Counted from the first letter of the stretch, positions 32,115 to 41,219 are shown. The stretch: 64,000 bases of DNA from Acuticoccus sediminis (GCF_003258595.1 NZ_QHHQ01000006.1:310001-374000), one strand, 5' to 3'. Made by a program: numbers and translations. The notes: generated by a model from the sequence alone, not told the origin.

Positions 32115-33044
32115 TCAGGAGGCCGGATCCGCGATCGCCCGGTCGAGGAAGTCGAGCGCCCCGGCGATGGCGTCCGCGGTGGCCTCGGGATCGAAGACGA
32201 GGGGGCTGAACTCGGACCGGTCCTGCTGGTCGAAGCCGTGCGTGGCCCCCTGGAAGACGACGGTCTCCACCGGATGGCCCGCGGCCTTCAGGCTGTCGGC
32301 GACGAACTGGCACTCTATCATCGGCGCGATGATGTCGGCGGTGGCGAGGATGAAGAGCACCGGGGCACCGTTGCGCCAGGTGTCGAACCGCGCCTGATTG
32401 GCGAGGCCGCACCAGGGGTAGACGAGGATGTTGGCCTTCACCCCGTCGAGGATCGAGGCGCCGGGCTCCGGCAGGCGCGTCAGGTTGGTGGGGCGCTCGC
32501 GGCCGAGGTCGAGCGTCATCAGCTCCATGATCGACCAGCCACCGTGGGACATGCCGATCAGCGCCATCCGGTCGGCGTCGACGAACGGCAGCTCCATGGC
32601 GTCGGCCATGGAGACCAGGATGTCGCCCGCCCGCTCCGGCCCCGGCAGGAGCTGGCCCGCGCAGACGAGGCGCCAGGTGGCGAAGTCGGTGTAGTGACGG
32701 GGCGTGTTGCTGTCGACCACGACCGCGGCCCAGCCATGCTCGACCAGCGCCCTCGACCAGCGCTCCATGTTGTCCTTCGCGCCGTCGCAGCCGTGGTAGA
32801 GCAGCGCGGTCGGGAACGGGCCGGCGCCGTCCGGCTTGGCGATCACGTAGGAAGGCGACAGCAGCGCGCTCAGCCGCTGCGGCGTCACCCGCTCGGTGAA
32901 CCAGCCCTGCAGGCGCCCGAAGGTGTGGACGCCGAGCGCCAGCACCAGCACGACGACCGTCGCCGCCGCGAGCGCCAGGACGCGCTGCCACCGGCGGGCG
33001 CGACGCCAGCGCGCCCGCATGCCCTTCGCGGCGGCCTCACTCAT
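32115..33044 (-). CDS. Membrane-anchored dienelactone hydrolase-like protein
   Basis: This is an alpha/beta-hydrolase of 309 aa with an N-terminal membrane anchor (VLALAAATVVVLVLALG, residues 22-38). The nucleophile elbow is GMSHGG near residue 160. An HGCDG oxyanion-loop motif and GATHGFDQQDRS near the C-terminus supply the His. It is usually classed with dienelactone hydrolases, but the active Cys of true DLH is replaced by Ser. The stop of the upstream hydrolase gene (33037) lies inside this reading frame, so the two are coupled. The topology puts the catalytic domain in the periplasm. The substrate is unknown. Confidence 0.78.
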   Translation of the reverse strand: MSEAAAKGMRARWRRARRWQRVLALAAATVVVLVLALGVHTFGRLQGWFTERVTPQRLSALLSPSYVIAKPDGAGPFPTALLYHGCDGAKDNMERWSRALVEHGWAAVVVDSNTPRHYTDFATWRLVCAGQLLPGPERAGDILVSMADAMELPFVDADRMALIGMSHGGWSIMELMTLDLGRERPTNLTRLPEPGASILDGVKANILVYPWCGLANQARFDTWRNGAPVLFILATADIIAPMIECQFVADSLKAAGHPVETVVFQGATHGFDQQDRSEFSPLVFDPEATADAIAGALDFLDRAIADPAS

Positions 33045-34740
33045 CGAAGTGCGCCTTCAGCCGGGCGATGTCGTCGGCGGAGACGTCCGGGTCGGTGAGC
33101 ATGGTCCAGGCGTCGACATAGCGGCTGGCCGCGTACTCGTGGCCGAAGCCGCGCGGGACGTGGGTCGAGACGGCCATGTCGGCGGCGACCTGAAGCGCGG
33201 TGACGATCGGGTACCAGTTCATGGTGCCGACGACGTCCGGCCCGCGCGGCGCGTCGAGCCAGTCCGGCCGGCGCCACAACAGCGAATAGTCGAAGAAGAC
33301 GATCGGGTCGCTGGCGTGCTGGAAGTAGATGATCCGCAAGGGACCCCAGCGTGCGTCGGGCGTGGTGACCTCGAACTGGTTCATGGTGCGCACCAGCGCG
33401 CCCTCCTCGAAGGCGGGCAGCCACTGGGTCGAGCCGGGGTCGCGGTACTCTGCGATCTCGCGGTGGATGGGGCCGAGGAACGGCGGGCCGGACCACAGCG
33501 CGCCGTTGAACGGGTCGCCGATCACCTCGTGGAGGCGCACCGAACGCTCCGAGGAGAGGGCGCCGAGGGAGAGTCCGTAGAGGTAGAGCTTCGGCCGCGT
33601 CTCGTCCGGCAGGTCCGTCCAGTAGTCGTAGACCGTGCGCATCAGGGCGCGGCCGGTGGAGGCGCCGGCCTCTGGCTCGAAGATCAGCGAGAAGGGGCTC
33701 TGCAGGTAGGAGTACTGGATGGCGACCGTCGCCACGTTGCCCTTGCGCAGGTACTCCAGCGATGAAATGGCGCCCTGGTCCATGTGCCCGGTGCCGGTGG
33801 GAAGGGCGAGGATCAGGACGTCCCGCTCGAACGCGCCGACGCGCTGGAGCTCCCTGAGGGCGAGCCGGGCCCGTTCCGTCGGGTCGTCGCCCGAGCCGAG
33901 GCCGACGTAGACGCGCAGCGGCTGCTTCACCGGACCGTTCCAGAAGGCGGCGAGGTCGGCCTCCATGGTGAGGCCGTCGACGAAGCGGCGCCCGTCGCGG
34001 CCGAGCGTCGTCCAGGGCACGAGGGATTCGGCGCTCCCGGTGCGCCAGGGTTCGCCGGGGCGGACAGAGTCCGGCTCGATGAGCTGGTCGAGCGCGGCGT
34101 AGGTCTGGTCGAGCGACCGGAAGGCGAAGCGGATGACGACGCCGTCGACCACCAGGAAGGCGGCGCCGAAGGCCGCGACGAGGCCGATCACCATGGCGAG
34201 CCGCGGCGGGATGACGACGTGGAGCCGCCGCGAGACCATGAAGAACACGCGCCGCAGCAGCCACATGACGAGGAACAGCGCGGCCGCCGTGCCGATGGCG
34301 ATGCCGTTGACGACGAGCGGGTGGCGCTCCTCGACCGGGGCCATCTGCATCAGCGCGCGGATGGCGTTCTGCCATTCGGTCGTCTTGTAGAGGGTGAAGG
34401 CGTAGACGGCGATGCCGATGACGGCGGCGAGCACCGCCCAGCGCAGCGAGTGGCGCCGGGGCGGCTCGTAGAGCTCCAGCCAGCGCCACAGCATCAGGCA
34501 GGCGATGGCCGCGCCGTAGCCGATGGCGAACACCGCCCCGGCGACGAGGCCCTGCATCAGCGCGTCGCGCGGGACCAGCGACGGGGTGAGAGAGGCGGAG
34601 GCGAGGAGGGAGCCGACGAGGATGCCCCAACCGGAAAAGACCGGCGGTGCCTTCTTCTCGGCCCGTGACGCCGGGGAAATGGCGCGTGGCGCGTCGGTGT
34701 CGGGATCCACTGGCGCGTCCTGTCGTTGTCGCCTCGTCAC
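33037..34740 (-). CDS. Integral-membrane alpha/beta-hydrolase family protein (Abhydrolase_9-like)
   Basis: This is a protein of 567 aa with about four N-terminal membrane segments (residues 35-200) and a C-terminal hydrolase region. The nucleophile elbow is GLSLGAL near residue 394, and the conserved His is in PRGFGHEYAAS close to the C-terminus. The family is typically large, membrane-embedded and of unknown substrate. I placed the start at GTG 34740, since GAAGG lies 7 nt upstream; TTG 34776 is the alternative. It overlaps the next gene downstream by 8 bp. The gene pair is divergent from a third alpha/beta-hydrolase, so the three form one locus. Confidence 0.8.
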   Translation of the reverse strand: MTRRQRQDAPVDPDTDAPRAISPASRAEKKAPPVFSGWGILVGSLLASASLTPSLVPRDALMQGLVAGAVFAIGYGAAIACLMLWRWLELYEPPRRHSLRWAVLAAVIGIAVYAFTLYKTTEWQNAIRALMQMAPVEERHPLVVNGIAIGTAAALFLVMWLLRRVFFMVSRRLHVVIPPRLAMVIGLVAAFGAAFLVVDGVVIRFAFRSLDQTYAALDQLIEPDSVRPGEPWRTGSAESLVPWTTLGRDGRRFVDGLTMEADLAAFWNGPVKQPLRVYVGLGSGDDPTERARLALRELQRVGAFERDVLILALPTGTGHMDQGAISSLEYLRKGNVATVAIQYSYLQSPFSLIFEPEAGASTGRALMRTVYDYWTDLPDETRPKLYLYGLSLGALSSERSVRLHEVIGDPFNGALWSGPPFLGPIHREIAEYRDPGSTQWLPAFEEGALVRTMNQFEVTTPDARWGPLRIIYFQHASDPIVFFDYSLLWRRPDWLDAPRGPDVVGTMNWYPIVTALQVAADMAVSTHVPRGFGHEYAASRYVDAWTMLTDPDVSADDIARLKAHFDE

Positions 34741-34867
34741 GGTCGCACCTTCGTCCCAGCAGGCAGCGGTGCGCAAGATCAGAATCGGGTAGGCTCACAG
34801 TCGGCGGTGCCGCATAGTGCCGCCCGCAAGCCCAGGCCTTCAATTCTATCCGCGCGGTGTTCCGATC

Positions 34868-36040
34868 ATGACCGAAATTATGGAGTGGATCGGACCCCTG
34901 TCCGTCGAGCAGCGCACGGCGATGGGGCTGGCCGGCGCGGCGATCGCGTTCCTGGTGGTCGTCGGCGTCCTGGCGATCTTTCTCGGCTGGCTGCGTTCGC
35001 TCGGGGTGTGCGTCGCACTGGTGGCGCTGGCCGTCGTCGCCCTCTTCCTGATGCCGCTCGGCACGTCCAGGCTGGTCTCCCACCCCGCCCCGGCCGCCGA
35101 CTACGAGGCGGCGATGAAGACGTTCGAGACCGAGCTGCTGCCCTCGTCCCAGCCGCTGAACCCGTTGTGCGACCCCTACGTCCTCAGCCACGGCGAGAAG
35201 ACGAAGCGGGTGGTCGTCCTGCTCCACGGCGTGTCGAGCTGCCCGCACGCCTACGTCGACTTCGCGCCGCTGCTGCACGAGCGCGGCGACAACGTCCTCG
35301 TCGTGCGGATGCCGCAGAACGGCTACGCCGACCGCGCGTCCGACACGCTCGGCAAGATCACCGCCGAGGAGCTGGCCGAGTTCGCCGACAAGGTGGTCGA
35401 CACTGCCGCCGGGCTGGGCGACGAGGTCGTCTTCCTCGGGATCTCCGCCGGCGGCACCATCGCCGGGTGGGTGGCGCAGAACCGGTCGGACGTCGACCGT
35501 GCCGTGCTGGTCGCGCCGTTCTTCGGCCTCGGCGGCACCGGGCCGTGGACCAACTCGGCGGCGATGCGGGCGATGCTGGTGCTGCCGGACTTCACGATCT
35601 GGAAGGACCCGGCCCAGCGCGAGAACTTCCAGGGCGGGATGGCCCACGCCTACGTGCGCCAGTCGACCCGCGGCACCGGGCAGATCATGCGCCTCGGCGA
35701 AGCGGTGGCCGAGCAGGCGGCGAAGGGCTCGCCCGCGGCGGGTGACATCGTGGTCGTCATGAACGACGCCGACACGGCGGTCTCCAACCGCGTGACGGAC
35801 CGCGTGGTGGACCGCTGGATCGCCGACGGGGCGGACGTGACGAGCTACACTTTCCCGGCCAAATTCGGCCTGGGCCACGAGATCATCGATCCCGAGGAGC
35901 CGGGAGCCGATCCATCGATTTCCTACCCGGTGCTGCTCCAGCTCATCGACGATCCGTCCGCCTTCGACCCGGCCGCGGTGCCGATGCCCATGCCGGAGCC
36001 GGCGGCGGCGCCGGCGACACCGGCAAAGTCGGCCGACTGA
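34868..36040 (+). CDS. Membrane-anchored alpha/beta-hydrolase
   Basis: This is a hydrolase of 390 aa. Two N-terminal membrane segments (residues 20-65) are followed by an alpha/beta-hydrolase domain with LLHGVSSCPHAY (oxyanion loop), the nucleophile elbow GISAGG near residue 200 and KFGLGHEIIDPEEPG carrying the His near residue 344. The C-terminus is a Pro/Ala-rich tail. The ATG 34868 start begins just before the first segment. The gene is divergent from the other two hydrolases, with about 130 bp between starts. Its substrate is unknown. Lipase, esterase and amidase activities are all possible. Confidence 0.78.
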   Translation: MTEIMEWIGPLSVEQRTAMGLAGAAIAFLVVVGVLAIFLGWLRSLGVCVALVALAVVALFLMPLGTSRLVSHPAPAADYEAAMKTFETELLPSSQPLNPLCDPYVLSHGEKTKRVVVLLHGVSSCPHAYVDFAPLLHERGDNVLVVRMPQNGYADRASDTLGKITAEELAEFADKVVDTAAGLGDEVVFLGISAGGTIAGWVAQNRSDVDRAVLVAPFFGLGGTGPWTNSAAMRAMLVLPDFTIWKDPAQRENFQGGMAHAYVRQSTRGTGQIMRLGEAVAEQAAKGSPAAGDIVVVMNDADTAVSNRVTDRVVDRWIADGADVTSYTFPAKFGLGHEIIDPEEPGADPSISYPVLLQLIDDPSAFDPAAVPMPMPEPAAAPATPAKSAD

Positions 36041-36304
36041 GGCGCCGGGCCTCCGCCCACCGGCGGCCCATTCGGTACGGACGTGCCCGACGCGGCCCCG
36101 GGGGCGCGTCGGCGCGTGACCCGTCGGAAGGTCCTCCAGCTTATCTGAACTGCCGCTGAATAAAGCTCGGCGTTACCAAGTTTTTATTTCCGCATGTCGG
36201 CGTCAATACAAGTATTACAGCGGGTTCCCCGGGGCGCCCGCCGTTGCACCGCGCCGATGTCGCGCATATCTAAGGGGCCTGGATACAAGGTGTAAGGGTT
36301 CAGT

Positions 36305-37174
36305 ATGCGTCAAATGGCACGGGCAGTTCTTGCGTTGGCGTTGGCTGGCTTCGTGAGTGACGATGCACTGGCCGCAGCCCGGGCGACAACGTCTGCGAAC
36401 GTGAACATGCGAACCGGACCGGGGACGGGGTATCAGGTGATGCTCACCGTCCCGTTCGGTGCGGAGGTGTTCGTCAATTCCTGCAACAGCGGCTATTCCT
36501 GGTGTGACGTCAGCTACGCGGACTACCGCGGCTACGTCTCCGGCAACTACCTGCAGTACGCGGTGCAGGGGCGCTACTACGGCAACGCGCTGCCGGGTAT
36601 CGCGACGGTGATCGGCGTTCCCCTGTTCTGGGACAATTATCCGATCTATCGTGCGCCGCGTTACCGGGGGCCGGGATACTGGAATGACCGTCCGCCCTAC
36701 TATCGTCCGCCGCATCACCGGCCGCCGGGCTGGCGTCCGCCTCCGGGGCACCGACCGCCCCACTGGGGACCGGGTCCGCGTCCGCCCCATGCCGGCCGGC
36801 CGCCGCACGGTGGACGCCCGCCCCATGCCGGCCGGCCGCCGCATGGAGGACGGCCTCCCCACGCCGGCCGGCCGCCGCATGGAGGACGGCCTCCCCACGC
36901 CGGACGACCGCCGCACGGGGGCCGGCCCCCGCATGCGGGACGCCCGGACGGGGGGCGCCCGCCCCACGCAGGGCGTCCGGGCCGGGACCGTCCGCCCCAC
37001 GCCGGGCGGCCCGATCGCCGGACCCGGGCGGAACGGTCCGGACGACGCGCTCCGCAATCGGGCCGCGTTCCGCCGCGCTCGCACCGGGAGGGACGGCGCG
37101 CGGACAGCGGTTCGCGCGGCCGTCCGGAAGCCTTCCGGCCACCCCACGGAGGGGGCGGCCGGCGCGAGCGGTGA
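36305..37174 (+). CDS. Exported SH3-domain protein with His/Pro/Gly repeat tail
   Basis: This is a 289-aa protein. A signal peptide (residues 1-23) is followed by a bacterial SH3 domain (TSANVNMRTGPGTGYQVML, then SWCDVSYADYRGYVSGNYL), the type that binds cell-wall peptides. After residue 110 the chain becomes a Pro-rich, Tyr-rich spacer. It then carries repeats of PPHAGRPPHGGR at residues 160-220 and an Arg-rich C-terminus. His-rich repeats may bind metal, and the Arg-rich end may bind the cell surface. Both are inference. The ATG 36305 is the only start before the signal peptide. An orphan solute-binding protein gene follows 30 bp downstream. Confidence 0.75.
   Translation: MRQMARAVLALALAGFVSDDALAAARATTSANVNMRTGPGTGYQVMLTVPFGAEVFVNSCNSGYSWCDVSYADYRGYVSGNYLQYAVQGRYYGNALPGIATVIGVPLFWDNYPIYRAPRYRGPGYWNDRPPYYRPPHHRPPGWRPPPGHRPPHWGPGPRPPHAGRPPHGGRPPHAGRPPHGGRPPHAGRPPHGGRPPHAGRPPHGGRPPHAGRPDGGRPPHAGRPGRDRPPHAGRPDRRTRAERSGRRAPQSGRVPPRSHREGRRADSGSRGRPEAFRPPHGGGGRRER
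36780..36990 (+). repeat. 36-bp tandem coding repeats (PPHAGRPPHGGR units)
   Basis: The reading frame repeats a 12-residue, 36-bp unit about five times, with the first copies almost identical (CGCCCCATGCCGGCCGGCCG-like blocks). Divergence rises towards the 3' end (HAGRPDGGRP, HAGRPGRDRP). It is a coding tandem repeat that can expand or shrink by slippage, and not a CRISPR. Confidence 0.8.
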
Positions 37175-37204
37175 CGTTCACCGCCTGAACACGCGAGGAG
37201 TCTC

Positions 37205-38158
37205 ATGATCGCGCCCCATCGCGCCGCCGCCCGGCTGGCGCTCGTCCTCCTGCCGACCCTCGCCGGGGCCGGCGCTCCGGCCGCCGCCCAGACCGACGGG
37301 ACGCTGGGGGACATCGGCGCGAGAGGCTCCATCCGCGTCGCGGTCGCCGAGGAGACGTTCCTGCCCTGGCTCGGCCGCGACGCGGACGGCGACCTCCTCG
37401 GCTTCGAGGTGGACGTCGCGTCGGACGTCGCCGCCGCGCTGGACGTGGCGGTTGAGTTCGTCGAGGTGCCGTACGACGAGCTTCCCCGCTGCCTCGCGGA
37501 GGCGCAGTGCGACGTCGTCGTCTCCGCCTACTCGATCACCGCCGCGCGGGCCCGCAGCGTGCGCTTCTCGGACCCCTACGGCTCGACGGACTACTTCCTC
37601 GTAGTCGACATGGACGCGCTGCCGCCGGATGCCATCGACGGCGAGTACGACGTGTCCGAGATGTCGGTCGGCGTGACCGGCGGCTCGCCCGCGGCGACGT
37701 TTGCGGCCGGGGTCTTCAGCAACGCCCGTATCGTGCGCTTCGGCGACGACAACGCCGTGCGCGACGCGCTCCGGGACGGGGAGGTGGACGGCGCCATCCT
37801 GCCGGATCCCTACCCGAACTTCCTGCTGGCGCAGGATCCGGAGAAATACGGCATCGGCAGCGATCCGCTGTTCGGCACCGTCGAGGGGTTCGCCGTCGCG
37901 CCGGGGGCCGACGATCTCCTCTCCGTGCTGAACGCCTGGGTCGCCGAGAACACCGCCAACGGGCGCCTCGGCGCCGCGCGCGCCTACTGGTTCTCCTCGC
38001 TGGACTGGATGGGCCGGCTGGACGGCGGCGCCGACGGGACGGACGACGGGTCCGCCCCGAAGCCGATCGCCGCGCGCAGCGACGGACCGGCGCCCGAGCC
38101 GGCGAACGCGGCGCCCGGGCCGGCGGAAGCGGCGCCGGAGGCTCCCGCCGCCGAATAG
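37205..38158 (+). CDS. Orphan solute-binding protein (SBP_bac_3-like)
   Basis: This is a periplasmic amino-acid-type binding protein of 317 aa. A signal peptide ends near AQ (residue 28). The core has GSIRVAVAEETFLPWLG, GFEVDVASDVAAAL and ARSVRFSDPYGSTDYFLV, which match the family-3 SBP hinge strands. The C-terminal 50 residues are Ala/Pro/Glu-rich and disordered. No permease or ATPase gene is adjacent, so it is an orphan. It could act as a sensor, a shared binding protein, or a partner of the SH3 protein gene 30 bp upstream. The ligand cannot be inferred. Confidence 0.8.
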   Translation: MIAPHRAAARLALVLLPTLAGAGAPAAAQTDGTLGDIGARGSIRVAVAEETFLPWLGRDADGDLLGFEVDVASDVAAALDVAVEFVEVPYDELPRCLAEAQCDVVVSAYSITAARARSVRFSDPYGSTDYFLVVDMDALPPDAIDGEYDVSEMSVGVTGGSPAATFAAGVFSNARIVRFGDDNAVRDALRDGEVDGAILPDPYPNFLLAQDPEKYGIGSDPLFGTVEGFAVAPGADDLLSVLNAWVAENTANGRLGAARAYWFSSLDWMGRLDGGADGTDDGSAPKPIAARSDGPAPEPANAAPGPAEAAPEAPAAE

Positions 38159-38179
38159 CCGGGCGGGGTACTGCCCGGC
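38158..38179. terminator. Hairpin between convergent genes
   Basis: GCCGGGC (38158-38164) and GCCCGGC (38173-38179) form a perfect 7-bp stem starting on the last base of the binding-protein stop codon. It lies between convergent genes and may serve both. No U-tract follows. Confidence 0.4.
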
Positions 38180-38204
38180 AGAGCGGCGCCCCTCGCGGCG
38201 CTGC

Positions 38205-39575
38205 CTAGTTCGACACCGAGGGCAGCCACAGGACCAGCGCCGGGAAGGCGATGCACAGGACCAGCGCCAGAAGCTGCAGCAGCGTGAACGGGATGATGCC
38301 GCGGTAGATCTCGCCGAGCGTCAGCGTGTCCTTGCCCACCTGGCGCAGGTAGAAGAGCGCCGGACCGAAGGGCGGCGTCAGGTACGACGTCTGCAGGTTC
38401 ACCGCGACGATGATCGCGAACCACAACAGCAGGCTCTCCGCCGGCACCATGGTCCCGAGGTCGAGCATCATCACGATCGGCCGGAAGACGGGCAGGATGA
38501 TGAGCGTGATCTCCAGCCAGTCGAAGAAGAAGCCGAGCAGGAAGATGATGCCCATCAGCAGCGCGAGGAGCTGCCAGTCGTGGAGGTCGAGCGCCGCGAT
38601 GGTCTCCAGGATCGCGTCATCCCCGCCCATCGCGCGGAAGACGTAGGAGAAGATCGCCGCGCCGCACAGGATGCCGAAGATCATCGCGTTGGTGAGCGCC
38701 GATTCGCAGACCACCTCGGTGAGAAGGCGCGGGGTGAGCGAGCGGTTGACGATCGCCAGCACCGTCGCCCCGAACGCGCCGACCCCGGCGGCCTCCGTCG
38801 GTGTCGCCCAGCCCATGACGATCGAGCCGAGCACCAGCGCGACAAGCAGGGTCGGCGGCACGAAGCCCTTGAGGAGAAGGACGACGAGCTCGCCCGCGGA
38901 CCCCCGCCACGGCTCCGTCTCGCGCGGCATCGCGCGCGGGCGCAGGACCCCGACGACCATGATGTAGATCGCGTAGAGCCCCGCCAGCACGAGCCCCGGG
39001 AAGACCGCGCCGGTAAAGAGGTCGCCGACCGGGATCGCCAGCAGGTCCGCCATGATGACGAGCATGATCGACGGCGGGATGAGGATGCCGAGCGTGCCGG
39101 AGGAGGCGATGACGCCGGCGGTCGTCGGCTTGTCGTAGCCGCGCTCGGCCATCACGGGGAGGGCGAGCATCCCCAGCATCACGACCGAGGCGCCGACGAT
39201 GCCGGTGGTGGCCGCCATGATCGTGCCCATCAGCACCACGGCGAGGGCGAGGCCGCCGGGCACGCGCCGCAGCAGGATCGAGAGGATCTCGAGGAGGCTG
39301 CGCGCGACGCCCGAGCGCTCCAGCATCACCCCCATGAAGATGAACATCGGCACGGCGACGAGGACGAGGTTCTCCGCCACGCCGCCCCAGATGCGGCTCA
39401 CCACAAGGAAGAGCTGCATGGGGTTGAAGACGTCGAGCAGCATGCCGAGCCCGGCATAGACGAGCCCGACGCCGGCGAGGCACCAGGCCACCGGGAAGCC
39501 GGTGAAGAGGAGCACCATCAGCACCGCCAGCATCGAGAGCGACAGGCCGGGGCCGTACTGGGCCATCGCCATCAT
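38205..39575 (-). CDS. TRAP transporter large permease (DctM-like)
   Basis: This is the 12-segment membrane subunit of a tripartite ATP-independent periplasmic transporter, 456 aa. It has GVMLERSGVARSLLE, GGLALAVVLMGTIMAATTGIVGAS and GTLGILIPPSIMLVIMADL, which are classic DctM positions. I chose the first ATG at 39575, which overlaps the small-permease stop (TGA at 39572-39574). The longer open frame upstream is antisense to the small permease and was discarded. It uses a Na+ gradient with the DctQ subunit and takes substrate from the DctP protein. Substrate is most often an organic acid. Confidence 0.93.
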   Translation of the reverse strand: MMAMAQYGPGLSLSMLAVLMVLLFTGFPVAWCLAGVGLVYAGLGMLLDVFNPMQLFLVVSRIWGGVAENLVLVAVPMFIFMGVMLERSGVARSLLEILSILLRRVPGGLALAVVLMGTIMAATTGIVGASVVMLGMLALPVMAERGYDKPTTAGVIASSGTLGILIPPSIMLVIMADLLAIPVGDLFTGAVFPGLVLAGLYAIYIMVVGVLRPRAMPRETEPWRGSAGELVVLLLKGFVPPTLLVALVLGSIVMGWATPTEAAGVGAFGATVLAIVNRSLTPRLLTEVVCESALTNAMIFGILCGAAIFSYVFRAMGGDDAILETIAALDLHDWQLLALLMGIIFLLGFFFDWLEITLIILPVFRPIVMMLDLGTMVPAESLLLWFAIIVAVNLQTSYLTPPFGPALFYLRQVGKDTLTLGEIYRGIIPFTLLQLLALVLCIAFPALVLWLPSVSN

Positions 39576-40120
39576 AGGCCGACCTCCTGATGCTCGGGGT
39601 GCGTCGGTCCGGCGGGGGCGCCGAGGAGGATCGCGAGGCTGCGCGAGGCCGCGCCAAGTGCCGCCAGGAAGAGGAAGCCGAAGCCGAACAGCAGGAAGGC
39701 CTTGATGACCCAGCGATGCGGCAGCCCCGTCTGCGAGGCCGAGCCCTCGTCCATCATGAAGGAGCGCTCCCAGAAGGCGTAGCCGTAGTAGAGGACGACG
39801 AGGCAGAACGGCGCCAGCATCAGCGTCGCGCCGAGGAGTTCGACCCATGCGGCCGTCCGGGGGCCGAAGCGGGCGTGCAGGATGTCGATGCGCACGTGCG
39901 CGCCCTCGACATAGGCGTAGCCGAGCGTCAGCAGGAAGAGGGCGGCGTGCAGGTGCCATTCGAGGTCCTGCAGCTTGGTGGAGCCGAGCACCAGGAAGTG
40001 CCGGGTGATGACGTCGAAGACGATGACCAGCATCAGGGCGACGGCGAGCCAGGCCGCGACCTGGCCAACGCGCCGGACCAGGAGGTCCAGCGCGCCGGCA
40101 ACGGCAAGGAGACGGGCCAC
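39572..40120 (-). CDS. TRAP transporter small permease (DctQ-like)
   Basis: This is the 4-segment membrane subunit of the TRAP system, 182 aa. It has the typical first segment WLAVALMLVIVFDVITRHFL, then LQDLEWHLHAALFLLTLGYAYVEGAHVRIDIL, a match to the DctQ signature. The GTG start at 40120 lies 2 bp after the stop of the binding-protein gene. Its own stop overlaps the start of the large permease, so the operon is dctP-dctQ-dctM. Confidence 0.92.
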   Translation of the reverse strand: MARLLAVAGALDLLVRRVGQVAAWLAVALMLVIVFDVITRHFLVLGSTKLQDLEWHLHAALFLLTLGYAYVEGAHVRIDILHARFGPRTAAWVELLGATLMLAPFCLVVLYYGYAFWERSFMMDEGSASQTGLPHRWVIKAFLLFGFGFLFLAALGAASRSLAILLGAPAGPTHPEHQEVGL

Positions 40121-40122
40121 GG

Positions 40123-41172
40123 TCAGTTCAGGTAGCCGAGGTCGCGCCAGATCTTGTAGTTCTCACGGAACGCCGTGAAGCTCTCGAAGGCGCGCTTGAA
40201 GTCCGGGTCGGCGGCGGCCTGCTCGGCGAACACCTCGTCGACGGCGGCCTTGAACTTGGCGAGGTCCTCGTCCGACCAGCGGTGCAGCGTCACGCCCTTG
40301 GCCTGCAGCTCGTTCAGCGCGTCGAACTGGATCGCCTCGCCCTCGGCGATGCCGTAGCGCACGTTGTCGCCGCACACGCTCTCGATCTGCGCCTTCTGCA
40401 TGTCGTTCAGGGCGTCCCAGCGCTGCTGGTTGATCATCAGGTCGAAGAAGGTCGCCTGCTGGTGCCAGCCGGGGAAGTAGTAGTGCTTGGCGATCTGCCA
40501 GAAGCCCATGTTGAGGTCGATGGCCGGCTGCACGAACTCGAGGCCGTCGATGACGCCGCGCTCCAGCGCCGGGTAGACGTCCGGCGCGGCGAGGAGCTGG
40601 GCCGAGACGCCGAGCTTCTCGAGCGCCTTGGCGCCGAGGCCGAAGAAGCGCAGCTTCATGCCGGCCATCGCTTCGGCGTTCGGCACCTCCTCGCGGAACC
40701 AGCCGGAACCCTCGGGGGCGAGCATGCCGCACATGACGGAGTGGATGCCGTGCTTGGCGTAGATCTCGTCGAAGATCGCCTTGCCGCCGCCGAAATAGAA
40801 CCAGGCCATGTACTCCGGCGCGGCCGGACCGAAGGGGAGGGCGCCGAACACCTGCAGGCCGGGGACCTTGCCGGCCCAGAAGCCGGGGGTGGAGAAGGCC
40901 GAGTCGATGGCGCCGACGGAGACCGCGTCGAAGACCTCGAGGGGCGGGACCAGGGCGTTCGGCTCGTAGAAGCGGATCTCGATCTCGCCGCCCGAAATCT
41001 CGGCAATCTGCGTCTCGAGGCGTTTGCCCAGCGTGCCGAGCTGGGGCAGCGAGCTCGGGAAGGTGCCGGCCATCTGCCAGTGCACCTCGTCGCCGAGCGC
41101 TGCGGTCGAAAGGGTCGCCGTCGCGGCGAGGGCGATCGCGGTGCGCCGCCAGAGGGTCTTCAGAGCGGTCAT
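40123..41172 (-). CDS. TRAP transporter substrate-binding protein (DctP-like)
   Basis: This periplasmic receptor has 349 aa. A signal peptide ends near AALG (residue 27), before the start strand DEVHWQMAGTFPSSLPQLG. The DctP core has LRFFGLGAKALEKLGVSAQ and GVIDGLEFVQPAIDLNMGFWQIAKHYYFP. The binding-site Arg that anchors a carboxylate in most DctP proteins would lie in MKLRFFG. The ATG 41172 is the first start after the divergent gap. TRAP-associated receptors of this type commonly bind carboxylates, but the exact ligand is unknown. It is divergent from a MOSC/reductase operon across operator-like repeats. Confidence 0.92.
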   Translation of the reverse strand: MTALKTLWRRTAIALAATATLSTAALGDEVHWQMAGTFPSSLPQLGTLGKRLETQIAEISGGEIEIRFYEPNALVPPLEVFDAVSVGAIDSAFSTPGFWAGKVPGLQVFGALPFGPAAPEYMAWFYFGGGKAIFDEIYAKHGIHSVMCGMLAPEGSGWFREEVPNAEAMAGMKLRFFGLGAKALEKLGVSAQLLAAPDVYPALERGVIDGLEFVQPAIDLNMGFWQIAKHYYFPGWHQQATFFDLMINQQRWDALNDMQKAQIESVCGDNVRYGIAEGEAIQFDALNELQAKGVTLHRWSDEDLAKFKAAVDEVFAEQAAADPDFKRAFESFTAFRENYKIWRDLGYLN

Positions 41173-41206
41173 GTGCCGTCTCCCTGATCGGGTTGCCCCA
41201 GGTTTG

Positions 41207-41219
41207 GACAACAGTTGCC
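41207..41219. promoter_or_regulatory. Operator-like site 1 in the TRAP/MOSC gap
   Basis: GACAACAGTTGCC is a near-perfect dyad (arms of 6 with one mismatch around a central A). It lies about 35 bp upstream of the DctP start. The same word recurs at 41322, so it is probably bound by one regulator. Confidence 0.6.

Noticed and set aside
36780-36990. Possible CRISPR array
   Set aside because: The repeats are contiguous, have no unique spacers, keep reading frame and encode a His/Pro/Gly tail.
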